In this document: piece by piece, positions 62,501 to 64,000 of the stretch | Layout of the letters: each line of letters begins with the position of its first letter | How positions within the stretch are numbered: the first letter of the stretch is position 1 | NCBI GenBank assembly: GCA_934045075.1 | Contig: OW203744.1 | Span: forward strand, 5,134,795-5,198,794 | Direction of reading: 5' to 3' | DNA length: 64,000 nt | DNA from: Yponomeuta sedellus | Lineage: Eukaryota; Arthropoda; Insecta; Lepidoptera; Yponomeutidae | Notes under the pieces: model-generated | The model's input: the letters and a program-made list of their open reading frames with translations, nothing else | What the model was told of the DNA's origin: nothing | The model's database searches: none | Position numbers and translations under genes: made by a program

Positions 62501-62646
62501 ACTAATCTCTGCATCTACGTTTTCAGGTGGACCTGTACAGGGAGATCACGTTCCGTAACTCTGGACAGACCTACAAGGGTATTCCCGTAATGGCCAGTAA
62601 CATGGACACCGTGGGGACGTTCGAGATGGCTCGGGAACTTTCCAAG
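35424..62646 (+). CDS. GMPR: GMP reductase, first two coding exons
   Basis: GMP reductase deaminates GMP to IMP with NADPH in cytosolic purine salvage. Exon 1 (29 codons) encodes LKLDFKDVLLRPKRSTLKSR and exon 2 (40 codons) VDLYREITFRNSGQTYKGIP, then NMDTVGTFEMA; this is the conserved N-terminus of the TIM-barrel enzyme and distinguishes it from IMP dehydrogenase. Splice sites are GTAAGT/TTTTCAG and GTAACG, all phase 0. The two exons cover about the first 69 of some 350 residues, so the rest, including the catalytic cysteine loop, lies to the right. The intron is 27,016 bp and carries a 12-kb retrotransposon in antisense. No other host exon was found in it with confidence. Confidence 0.92.
36634..36785 (-). 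repeat. tRNA-like SINE, minus strand
   Basis: On the plus strand CCTGGTCCCAAACTAGGATA is followed by GGGATCGAACTCACGACCTC and CGCCTTAACGGCTAGACC, the reverse of a tRNA-like head. Related to 46505-46682. Confidence 0.6.
36955..37260 (+). repeat. interspersed repeat (GGGAAGCAGCATTTTCC family)
   Basis: GTTTTGACCTGATTATTTGG, AAAATGCTGCTTCCCACCAT, CAGCTGTGAAGAGTTTTATG, GCGGCCATGTGAGTTTCTAA, ACAGCCAGTGTGAACTTAGC. Opposite orientation to 23040-23690. Confidence 0.6.
37261..38097. other. GMPR intron, nothing recognised
   Basis: AT-rich sequence without coding signal on either strand. Confidence 0.4.
38098..38505 (+). pseudogene. THAP-domain protein, broken
   Basis: ATG at 38098 begins MPICAVVTCKNTGVHTFP, then RQWIKATR, a TGA stop at about codon 41, and after it SCVCSDHFTPNDY. 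C..C...W...C.H is the C2CH zinc-binding pattern of THAP domains (DNA-binding domains of P-element-type transposases and several host regulators). After the domain the frame stays open to 38505, but no catalytic domain follows. The stop inside the finger disables it unless it is read through. It lies in the GMP reductase intron, same strand. Origin (transposon or retrocopy) is unknown. Confidence 0.7.
38556..39440 (+). repeat. three tandem units (about 320 bp) of the GGAATTGATTC repeat family
   Basis: ATATTGGCGGGTACTAATCT starts at 38580, 38898 and 39222, so the spacing is about 317 and 324 bp. Each unit has TAGTATCTGTGACGGGATTC and GTAGAGTGTTTAACACGGGT; the first two continue to CGGCCATGTGAGTTTCTAAA and TTACGCGGTGAGTTCCATAT. 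Units differ by only a few bases, so the duplication is recent. Confidence 0.85.
39443..39555 (+). repeat. retroposon repeat (TCCAGGGTGTCAGC family), fragment
   Basis: CGCAGTAAAACGTAGTCTAT, TCCAGGGTGTCAGCTTACTC and CGTTCAGACGTGAAGAAGAG. See 6376-6850. Confidence 0.65.
39720..39776. repeat. 22-bp inverted repeat
   Basis: AATTCCATAATACAGTTAAT and its complement (ATTAACTGTATTATGGAATT) around a short spacer. Confidence 0.8.
39777..40827. other. GMPR intron, nothing recognised
   Basis: Mostly AT-rich. A family C SINE tail (TTTGTCCTCAGCACGGGTTAGTGC) occurs at about 40707-40745. The open frame at 40500-40724 (minus) has no recognisable feature. Confidence 0.4.
40828..41170. mobile_element. foldback MITE, about 150-bp imperfect arms
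   Basis: TTCGGGGTGCTAAATAGCGC with AATGGAAAAAAATCATAACTT at the left pairs with AAGTTATGATTTTTTTTCCATT and GTTAGCGCTCCGAAACGCC at the right. The centre (CCGCCAGAGCGGCCGTTTTT) is GC-rich. Non-coding. Confidence 0.75.
41494..41700 (-). other. possible short coding exon or captured fragment
   Basis: Minus-strand open frame DYIIWTAKPQDLRCLLQAIT and then AENLR, followed by a GTATGT that would be a good donor. The local composition is GC-rich compared with its surroundings. It is immediately downstream of the 3' LTR-like end of the remnant BEL element, so it could be retroelement sequence. No partner exon was found. Confidence 0.25.
41760..43111 (-). mobile_element. decayed BEL/Pao retrotransposon remnant
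   Basis: Minus-strand order: RNase H/connection region (NPADCLSR) at about 43111-42760, then directly the integrase C-terminus (LIQIECLLNSCPL, then SFWERWRVEYLHGLQSRQKW) at 42743-42264. The integrase catalytic core between them is missing. At 42089-42099 the minus strand has a G-rich polypurine tract (TTTAAGGGGGGG) followed by TGTATGGTAACG, consistent with a 3' LTR starting near 42090 and reaching left to about 41760. The right half is gone. Not related closely to the intact copy at 48608-60789. Confidence 0.65.
42264..42743 (-). pseudogene. BEL/Pao integrase C-terminus
   Basis: Encodes the conserved end of BEL/Pao pol: LLNSCPLTVLSPDPAEPTAL, PSHFL, FWERWRVEYLHGLQSRQKWN, LPVTPGTVVVI, WPLAIVEEVHPSKDG. 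The same order occurs in the intact element (INSRPLSYV...WRRWTREYLPTLQQRHKW...WPRGIVSEVHPGADG). The open frame begins after the lost core. Confidence 0.75.
43112..44040. other. GMPR intron, diverged short repeats
   Basis: Loosely repeated motifs (GCGGAACCCTAACGCAAGCT, GCGGAACCCTAGCATTTGT, GCGGAACCCTAACACAAACG) at about 43120, 43220 and 43507 suggest old tandem units, perhaps the 5' side of the BEL remnant. No gene. Confidence 0.35.
44042..44175 (-). repeat. tRNA-like SINE (family C), minus strand
   Basis: TTTAGAGGCTAAAAATTCCACC on the plus strand, CCGGGATTCGAACCCGCGAC, GCGCTCTATCCAACTGAGCT. Full-length head in single copy. Confidence 0.8.
44178..44233. repeat. perfect 25-bp inverted repeat
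   Basis: Arms 44178-44202 and 44209-44233 (ATTGATAGTGACATGACTGA and on) with a 6-nt loop. It lies at the end of the SINE, where the family's ACTATTCTCTG sequence would continue, and looks like a copying accident. Confidence 0.9.
44403..44760 (+). repeat. 5S rRNA-derived SINE, full length
   Basis: AGCGCTCGTGGCCTAGGCGA, AACAACAGGCGCGGTCAGGT, ACAGGATGGGTGAGCGTCCC (5S box C-like), GGCGGCTTGATAACTTCTGA, CCAACCCGAACTTGGCCCCC, CCCCAGCAGTGGGGACATAC. The best copy for defining the family. Confidence 0.8.
45029..45225 (+). repeat. tRNA-derived SINE (family B), full length
   Basis: GACGACCTCTGTGGCGCAGC, CATGCAAGAGTTCCCGGGTT, CGAACCCCGGCTGGGCA, AGGTCTTGGATGTTTATATG, GGCCAGAAGCAATGTATGTG. Confidence 0.85.
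45226..46496. other. GMPR intron, no gene
   Basis: Family C SINE tail at 45393-45470; a retroposon end at about 46262-46370 (TTCTTTATTGCACACCAGG, CTTTCTTCCAGACAACTT), similar in style to 35740-35825. The open frame 45550-45792 has no feature. Confidence 0.4.
46505..46682 (-). repeat. tRNA-like SINE, minus strand
   Basis: CCTGGTCCCAAACGCGGAGA, CTGTGACAACCGGGCAAGGA, GGTATCGAATCCCCGTCTCC, GCTAAAAGCTAGACC on the plus strand. Same family as 36634-36785. Confidence 0.6.
46722..46940 (-). repeat. tRNA-derived SINE (family A), minus strand
   Basis: Plus strand: AAATATTCATTGATATTACA, CAGATCTCGTTAGCCCTATA, CCAAGACCCGAGACAAACAA, GGGGATCGAACCCGAGACCT, CGCTGCGCTACCGAGGCCGTC. A deletion removes part of the head between the A and B boxes. 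Confidence 0.8.
47295..47455 (+). repeat. tRNA-like SINE (family C), plus strand, with deletion
   Basis: GCCCATTAGCTCAGCTGGCA joins straight to CGGTTAGCCAGAGGTC, so about 8 bp of the tRNA-like stem is lost; GGTTCGAGTCCCGACATGGG and TTTTTAGCGTCTAAATAGG follow. A separate tail fragment is at 47155-47205. Confidence 0.75.
47932..48170. mobile_element. foldback MITE
   Basis: GTCTGTTTATCCTTACTTG with TAAACAAGATTCTACC at the left pairs with AGAATCTTGTTTACAAACTT and AAGTGAGGATAAAGAGAC at the right. About 240 bp, non-coding. Confidence 0.65.
48225..48415 (-). repeat. retroposon repeat (GGGTGTCAGC family), minus strand
   Basis: Plus strand ACTAATATTGTAAAGGCGAA then GGTATGGAGTTAGCTGACAC and AAAGCGATAAACCGCGAGGC; reverse of 6376-6850. 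Confidence 0.65.
48603..48607. repeat. left target-site duplication of the BEL element
   Basis: ACTTT just outside the left LTR; matched by ACTTT at 60790-60794. BEL/Pao elements usually make 4-6 bp duplications. Confidence 0.9.
48608..50652 (-). repeat. 3' LTR of the BEL element (2045 bp)
   Basis: Same sequence as the right LTR apart from a run of 13 T instead of 14 near 49040. It is unusually long for a BEL LTR (family LTRs are mostly 0.2-1 kb). It contains a plus-strand open frame (see findings), and near-duplicate blocks of CTAGGTC(C/T)TGGATATGCTTTAT at about 50095 and 50200. Confidence 0.92.
50653..50668 (-). other. polypurine tract
   Basis: On the minus strand AACTAGGGGGCGGAAA directly precedes the 3' LTR's TGTTATCG. 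It is the usual priming site of plus-strand DNA synthesis. Confidence 0.85.
50688..54569 (-). CDS. pol: BEL/Pao Pol polyprotein (protease, RT, RNase H, integrase)
   Basis: 1293 codons, intact. Order: aspartic protease (LLDDGATVSLVD, near residue 40), reverse transcriptase (FTADIADMFLRV and catalytic YMDDYLDS near 445), Pao-type RNase H region (ELHVFADASELAYAA), integrase zinc-binding (H, H, then CQHC) and core (VGVDYFGP, LSDRGTNFVG, MGGCWERLV: the D, D, E), and C-terminal RRWTREYLPTLQQRHKW domain. The frame opens 9 bp after the gag stop, in the same frame; the first codon listed is GTG, not ATG. The first Met is at residue 60, after the protease active site, so Pol is probably made by read-through of the gag UGA. 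Confidence 0.93.
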   Translation of the reverse strand: MTELVTAIDNKCSLGTWLKVTPVTIVLSDGVERDTYALLDDGATVSLVDNSIVSQYVKNMIPAPLRLVTAGGQCLADRHSRPISVTIRGVNGKTHKVIVRTWQGLDLPTQTVPASALSENVHLRDLNCSELRDAKPLLLLGQDNFELIVGEEIRRGKSGRPVASLTKLGWVVHGPIGSLSSAESVNCMSVSQPDLHDLVKEQFEMEAIGVSNLTRKNVESERALDILDRTCRRVEGGWEVGLLWRRDFNDFPNSKSMAKSRLRSVEKKCDRDPSYKASYSAQIDRLVSENYAEKVSQQMQWDSNWFLPHFGVLNPNKPGKLRLVFDAAASVNGRSLNDYLLTGPDLLTSLLGVLIRFRQGPIGFTADIADMFLRVKIRQADQGAQLFLWRGDDRDREPDTYVMKSLIFGATSSPTTAIYVLNKNAAEFSDSHPAAVKAIKEKHYMDDYLDSVGSLEEARKLVDDVTHIHKAGNFHIRGWVTNSPALRESFPIDERTRIPIEKSPNSDHRTLGMIWSTDSDTFEFDLSFKRLPPSLADGTVVPTKRQFLSFIMSIFDPLGLLYPCIIQSRIIMQRIWMSSIEWEQKIRDTEAELWFKWLNNLKVIKEVKVPRWYNIVSGPIELHVFADASELAYAAVAYIVGFNSDGNRHCAIVAGKARVAPVKITSIPRLELQAAVLACRLARTVKKELGLEVASVHMWTDSRTVLHWIFADARDYQKYVATRLAEIDETSKRSDWRWVPSEDNPADEATKLGWPHGKLSKWLSGPSFLCNSSDQWPTPRWGAGSCHGDVDIELRHRALLVAPGQPPLIDPTRHSSWQRALRVMAWVLVFVRACKAKKPSTLTTERLQEAEVVLFRFIQTQSFQADVDALRAGQPLPSSSHLRSLDPMLFEDGLLRVRGRLSAATELSFDERHPVILDGHHPLTRLMVRDYHSRALHANHEAVINRIRERFWVTKLRPTVKAVAASCQHCRVQRAQPRAPKMGDLPAVRLTTTRRAFVHVGVDYFGPMEVAIGRRREKRWGVLFTCLATRAVHLELAASLSADSAILALRRLIARRGQPAVILSDRGTNFVGADAELRAALRCLDGQRLQNEATSRGIEWRFNPPLAPHMGGCWERLVRSVKTALHTTLHSRAPREEVLHTLLLEAELVINSRPLSYVTADPDEPTVITPNHLLLGTAAGDTRVTRYNPADVDIRSQWRRVNALAEMFWRRWTREYLPTLQQRHKWTNSVNPLKVGDLVIVVDGTLPRNTWPRGIVSEVHPGADGQVRIVSVKFASGKILQRPVTKLALLPTD
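54576..54584 (-). promoter_or_regulatory. UGA-C gag stop, candidate read-through site
   Basis: GCG-TGA-CAA on the minus strand. UGA followed by C is the leakiest stop context known in insects and other eukaryotes. Gag and pol are in the same frame with only this stop between them. Confidence 0.6.
54579..56252 (-). CDS. gag: BEL/Pao Gag
   Basis: 557 residues from ATG at 56252. The N-terminus is Ser/Ala-rich, then a charged coiled-coil segment (EEENQRDRANLRAQRLAFEE, about 110-160), the capsid-like part (LPPFTGSVGAWISFKRKFEE), and C-terminal zinc knuckles: CKMCESTEHKLKDC (CX2CX4HX4C) followed by further CxxC/H motifs (CGKCLARPHHRFLC, CPRCNAHHHVLLH). It ends ...SKNNA UGA CAA, and the next codons run in frame into pol. 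Confidence 0.92.
   Translation of the reverse strand: METRSKTAARKSTADDSGVNIVQMATTPSSTALGSSTPAAAGAAVASDRRPTNLHTSLTMTDVTTSTIRRPASQASSSSRRSKTLRLQAEAEAQEELARLEEAAAQDKHRARALRISIEEENQRDRANLRAQRLAFEEERLRDLERTRELRKAAVEKKLAYDISIAEEADSDNADSDVKRTPMDPTVRVEEWIQSQSTDYKEVTPRPLPRTKTVTVESAAPKNRESLRNVPKEFYELPPFTGSVGAWISFKRKFEETTRKYGFDDYENLCRLQSAVRGDARRRVEDMLVRGDSPRVIMDHLSDLYEDPLATINEVTDRVSKLPFISENLREVTDFAAELRNCVFLLEYGGGQLHLHDLWLTREVLLRFPQHLMQAYDRYLTDMGPEHELLRVSPSLKVLTEFLATQAKSAALLASCSAGMRHTSARPRAAPVPPRTTTQQRDPPRPQQRPPQAPQSRPYAPSRPQRAFVTAELPEKVNTDTPPEPCKMCESTEHKLKDCAKFKELSLSEKWDSIKKWRLCGKCLARPHHRFLCRAKRCPRCNAHHHVLLHDDSKNNA
56296..56313 (-). other. primer binding site, tRNA-Tyr type
   Basis: The minus strand reads TGGTCCTTCGAGCCGGAT, 5 bp after the LTR end. 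It is complementary to the 3' end of insect tRNA-Tyr (...CCGGCTCGAAGGA plus CCA), from my knowledge of that tRNA. Confidence 0.75.
56319..56459 (-). repeat. 5' LTR of the BEL element, inner part (141 bp)
   Basis: Matches 48608-48748 of the other LTR exactly. It ends at the LINE's poly-T with TGACTGACAATA. Confidence 0.92.
56460..56485 (-). other. poly-A tail of the nested LINE
   Basis: 26 T on the plus strand, next to the left target-duplication copy. Confidence 0.95.
56486..56897 (-). other. 3' end of the nested LINE, non-coding
   Basis: Between the ORF1 stop and the poly-A. No reverse transcriptase remnant is seen in any frame, and the sequence lies in place as a normal 3' UTR. Confidence 0.7.
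56898..58541 (-). CDS. LINE ORF1 Gag-like nucleic-acid-binding protein
   Basis: 547 residues from the ATG at 58541 (MEPQHSLSVYVDF); the open frame upstream to 58622 has only a TTG. The N-terminal half is Pro/Ala/Ser-rich low complexity (PAASAPPSPA-type repeats) after two SPESP-type acidic repeats. The middle has a PRE_C2HC-type domain (YHTYALPEERKVRAVLRGVP, then LALVVLTNSPQARSIFSGVP), followed by three zinc knuckles: CHRCQLYGHAAANC, CVKCLEPHATAEC, CVLCNQSGHTANYRGC. Order and type match the Gag of Jockey-clade LINEs, which packages RNA. The frame is fully open. Confidence 0.88.
   Translation of the reverse strand: MEPQHSLSVYVDFMTSRGLWDDYKLFIENFSKDSPESPAPVAIPDSPESPPAPVIIPVSPETHAPSLMDTESVSDSPASHARKRSKSRSDLSGSSPYSETSTLTDAFTSVSRRKKRQRKLATSKRTPCPSSEVSASPAASAPSSPAASAPPSLAAFSAAPSSPAAPAPPSPAASTPPSPATIPPLMDIDVPVPTGSFARSSPQPPKAKSPPPVYLRDKSAWTNLSKLCKDNNVHTTKARNVGDSIVIETATTDNFRSLTKLLTLNKIPYHTYALPEERKVRAVLRGVPTELSKDAIRDDLISQGHPVEAVYPMHSSRGKSFPLALVVLTNSPQARSIFSGVPTVCGLSNIKVEKPHRRGHPGQCHRCQLYGHAAANCSAPPRCVKCLEPHATAECLRTRDSEVPPACVLCNQSGHTANYRGCPRAPRPSAAKAPKAPFAQRKSVPALNTPAFPPLGRPSAKPSPPPTPAWGPRPSPPATAEPVAATQANPPSDRSQTADDLRLISAAINNIDLAEISKLAGKLRAATSPAERLIALAEHSDMLSSLV
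58542..58872 (-). promoter_or_regulatory. 5' leader and probable internal promoter of the nested LINE
   Basis: Begins CACAGTTCG on the minus strand and is GC-rich (CGCGCGTCCCTCTCCGCTG). In Jockey-like elements transcription starts at such a CAGT motif and the promoter lies inside the leader. Inference from position and start only. Confidence 0.45.
58873..60789 (-). repeat. 5' LTR of the BEL element, outer part
   Basis: 58873-58884 is the second copy of the 12-bp LINE target duplication; from 58885 it matches 48749-50652 with one extra T in the T-run near 59180. The LTR end TGTTATCG (minus strand) abuts the ACTTT duplication. Confidence 0.92.
60790..60794. repeat. right target-site duplication of the BEL element
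   Basis: ACTTT, equal to 48603-48607. Confidence 0.9.
60800..60832. repeat. (GTCC/GTCT)n microsatellite in the host repeat
   Basis: GTCCGTCTGTCCGTCCGTCC run that belongs to the host repeat. Confidence 0.8.
61709..61805 (-). repeat. 5S rRNA-derived SINE fragment, minus strand
   Basis: Plus strand: TCTTAACGTGCCTTGCGAAG, CTCGGAAACAATGCCAGTGG, CGCGCCTGTTGTTGCTTAAC, the last being the reverse of the GTTAAGCAAC...GCGC head. Confidence 0.6.
61880..62275 (-). repeat. interspersed repeat (CACTGGCTGTTTAGAAAC family)
   Basis: AACAGATTAGTATCCCCCCA, CACACTGGCTGTTTAGAAAC, TAGGTGGGAAGTAATTTGAA, GGGAAGCAGCATTTTTAACC. Same family and orientation as 23040-23690. Confidence 0.6.
62527..62646 (+). CDS. GMPR: GMP reductase exon 2
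   Basis: Acceptor ACGTTTTCAG, donor GTAACG at 62647; 40 codons, phase 0. Encodes VDLYREITFRNSGQTYKGIP, then MASNMDTVGTFEMARELSK. NMDTVGTFEMA is the family's conserved motif. Confidence 0.92.
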
Positions 62647-63274
62647 GTAACGTTTGCAAAATAAGTTTATTTTATTAAGGACATCAACAGCAAAAACAAA
62701 TTAAGTATTTGTTTTTTGAAAAATACAGTGCACAGGGCTAATAAAGAAAAAGAAAGACATTTATTATACCAACAAGACACATCACAGAAACAAAAAACCA
62801 GACAATTAACACAACATGAGCACAACAGAAATAACAGACATCCACAAATAGGCAGTTCATAATTACTAAAAATATACCACGGCAACGCTTTGTAACAAAG
62901 GTACAAAAACATGCTTTTTTAATTTTAAGTATTAAATTAAATACAGCATATTATAATTTAAACTAATCCAGATTTGCCAACTTTAAAAGTATGTGAGGGT
63001 GTGTTTGTGTGTGTGTTTGTGATGAATAAATGCGAATAAGGTTTAGTCGAAACGAGTCTGCCTGACAAGTGGTCATGCAACAATGACGATGGTTGACAAT
63101 GATGATGGTTTTCGAGGCTGAATAAGCGATGATATCTGCAAGAAGAGTCGTAATCGAGATACAAGCACTTACTTCTGAAGTTTTGATGTTTTATAAACAT
63201 TGACTGTATGCGTTCTATTCGTTTTATTCTATTTTATATTGTATTAATTTGTTGATTTGGACATGTGGAGAGGT
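62647..63274. other. GMPR intron 2, nothing recognised
   Basis: AT-rich, with a TTTGTGTGTGTGTTTGTG stretch near 63004. Open frames on the minus strand at 62667-62912 and 62958-63200 show no family feature. Confidence 0.4.
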
Positions 63275-63540
63275 TGACGGAAGAAAGATATATATTGCGA
63301 ATGTGAGTGGAGGGCCGGTAAGGGACGACCCAGGCGGACATACTTCCCTTTAGCTAATACATCCCGTATTAGCAGAGGGGAAGATAAAAAGTACTCTGAA
63401 CCAGTGTGCGTGCATACAACGACTTATGAACGTTGATGAAGCGAAAGTGATCTGTCAGGATCGTGGCAAGTGGCAGTCTCTGGTCTTTGCCTACCCCTCT
63501 GGGATACAGCCGTGAGGTTATGTTATGTATGTATTGTATT
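63275..63540 (+). repeat. LINE 3'-end fragment
   Basis: GGAGGGCCGGTAAGGGACGA, GGGGAAGATAAAAAGTACTC, GATGAAGCGAAAGTGATCTG, CTCTGGGATACAGCCGTGAG and a TTATGTATGTATTG tail. Same family as 32395-32675. Confidence 0.65.
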
Positions 63541-63734
63541 AATTCCTTAATACTTTAGATCACCTTTAGATAGACGCTGTCTGCGGGATCGAATCTGAAA
63601 CGAAGTAATTCGCCAGAGAACCAAATTGATGGACATAGCTCAACGGAGTTAGACCTGAGATTTCCGCACTTAGCCACAGATTAGATAATAGTTACTAACT
63701 TAGCCTCATAGTTGGGCCATTGTACGTATCAAGC

Positions 63735-63925
63735 GCTGAGGTACGCTAACACTTCAGACACTAGGGTTTCCTTACGATGTTTTCCTTCACCGTCAGCGAG
63801 TATTATTGCTACTAAAATTTCACAAATGTCAAACAAAGTCATTGGTACATGCCGGGGTTCGAACCCACGACCTCGCGATTGAGAAGCCGGCGTTCTACAC
63901 CGCTCCGCTACCACCGCTCTTATAG
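63735..63925 (-). repeat. tRNA-like SINE, minus strand
   Basis: The minus strand has GCGGTGGTAGCGGAGCGGTG (A-box part), GGTCGTGGGTTCGAACCCCG (B box), then a tail with ATGTACCAATGACTTTGTTT. It is related to 12460-12645. Not a functional tRNA. Confidence 0.7.
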
Positions 63926-64000
63926 CTCAACGGATTAGCAAACTAAAGTGGCAGTGGGCGGGTCTTATCTGCCGCAAGACCGATAACTGCTGGGGTAGAC

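Larger units (their letters stand above)
61262..62526. other. GMPR intron 1, 3' part
   Basis: Contains (CGT)n at 61337-61356, a LINE end fragment (TAGTCCACTGATAAACATAG, 61360-61415), a 5S-derived SINE head (61709-61805, minus) and a repeat of the GGAATTGATTC family (61880-62275). 62276-62526 shows only an ordinary intron end with TACGTTTTCAG. Confidence 0.55.

Overview
This is eukaryotic DNA, almost certainly from an insect and most likely a moth or butterfly. Coding sequence comes as short exons separated by long, AT-rich introns, and most of the window is interspersed repeat: tRNA-like and 5S-rRNA-like SINEs, LINE 3' ends, mariner-type transposases, foldback MITEs and BEL/Pao retrotransposons. 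The order assignment is inferred from the repeat types; no species is claimed.

Three host genes are visible. (1) At the left edge, a minus-strand gene (gene A) has its first three coding exons at 1322-314 and runs off the window. (2) Its head-to-head paralogue (gene B, plus strand) starts at 2456 and can be followed through 14 phase-consistent exons to a stop at 30632. The model is 494 residues: signal peptide, two CxCCxxC cysteine-rich modules resembling IGFBP N-terminal domains, then a thyroglobulin type-1-like domain. About 1.13 kb separates the two start codons. (3) GMP reductase (plus) has exon 1 at 35424-35510 and exon 2 at 62527-62646, separated by a 27-kb intron; later exons lie outside the window.

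Gene B introns hold a decayed LINE (about 8.3-11.5 kb) cut by a SINE, two related foldback MITEs, inverted tRNA-like SINE pairs around exons 8-10, an 11-unit tandem repeat of about 70 bp that copies the end of exon 10 with its splice donor, a decayed DD82E (Sailor-like) transposase at 24.7-26.0 kb, a mariner fragment at 28.1-28.6 kb, and several broken copies of exon 13.

The GMP reductase intron holds a broken THAP-domain gene followed by three tandem repeat units, a decayed BEL/Pao remnant (about 42.1-43.1 kb), several SINEs and foldbacks, and a near-intact BEL/Pao retrotransposon on the minus strand (48608-60789). That element has 2.05-kb LTRs differing by a single poly-T length change, a 5-bp target duplication, a tRNA-Tyr-type primer site, and gag and pol in one frame separated by a single UGA. 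Its right LTR has been split by a 2.4-kb LINE (56460-58872) with a 12-bp target duplication, a poly-A tail and only a Gag-like ORF1: no reverse transcriptase. This complete, ORF1-only LINE and the UGA-separated gag-pol are the most interesting mobile-element features; on the host side it is the uncatalogued paralogue pair and the amplified splice donor.
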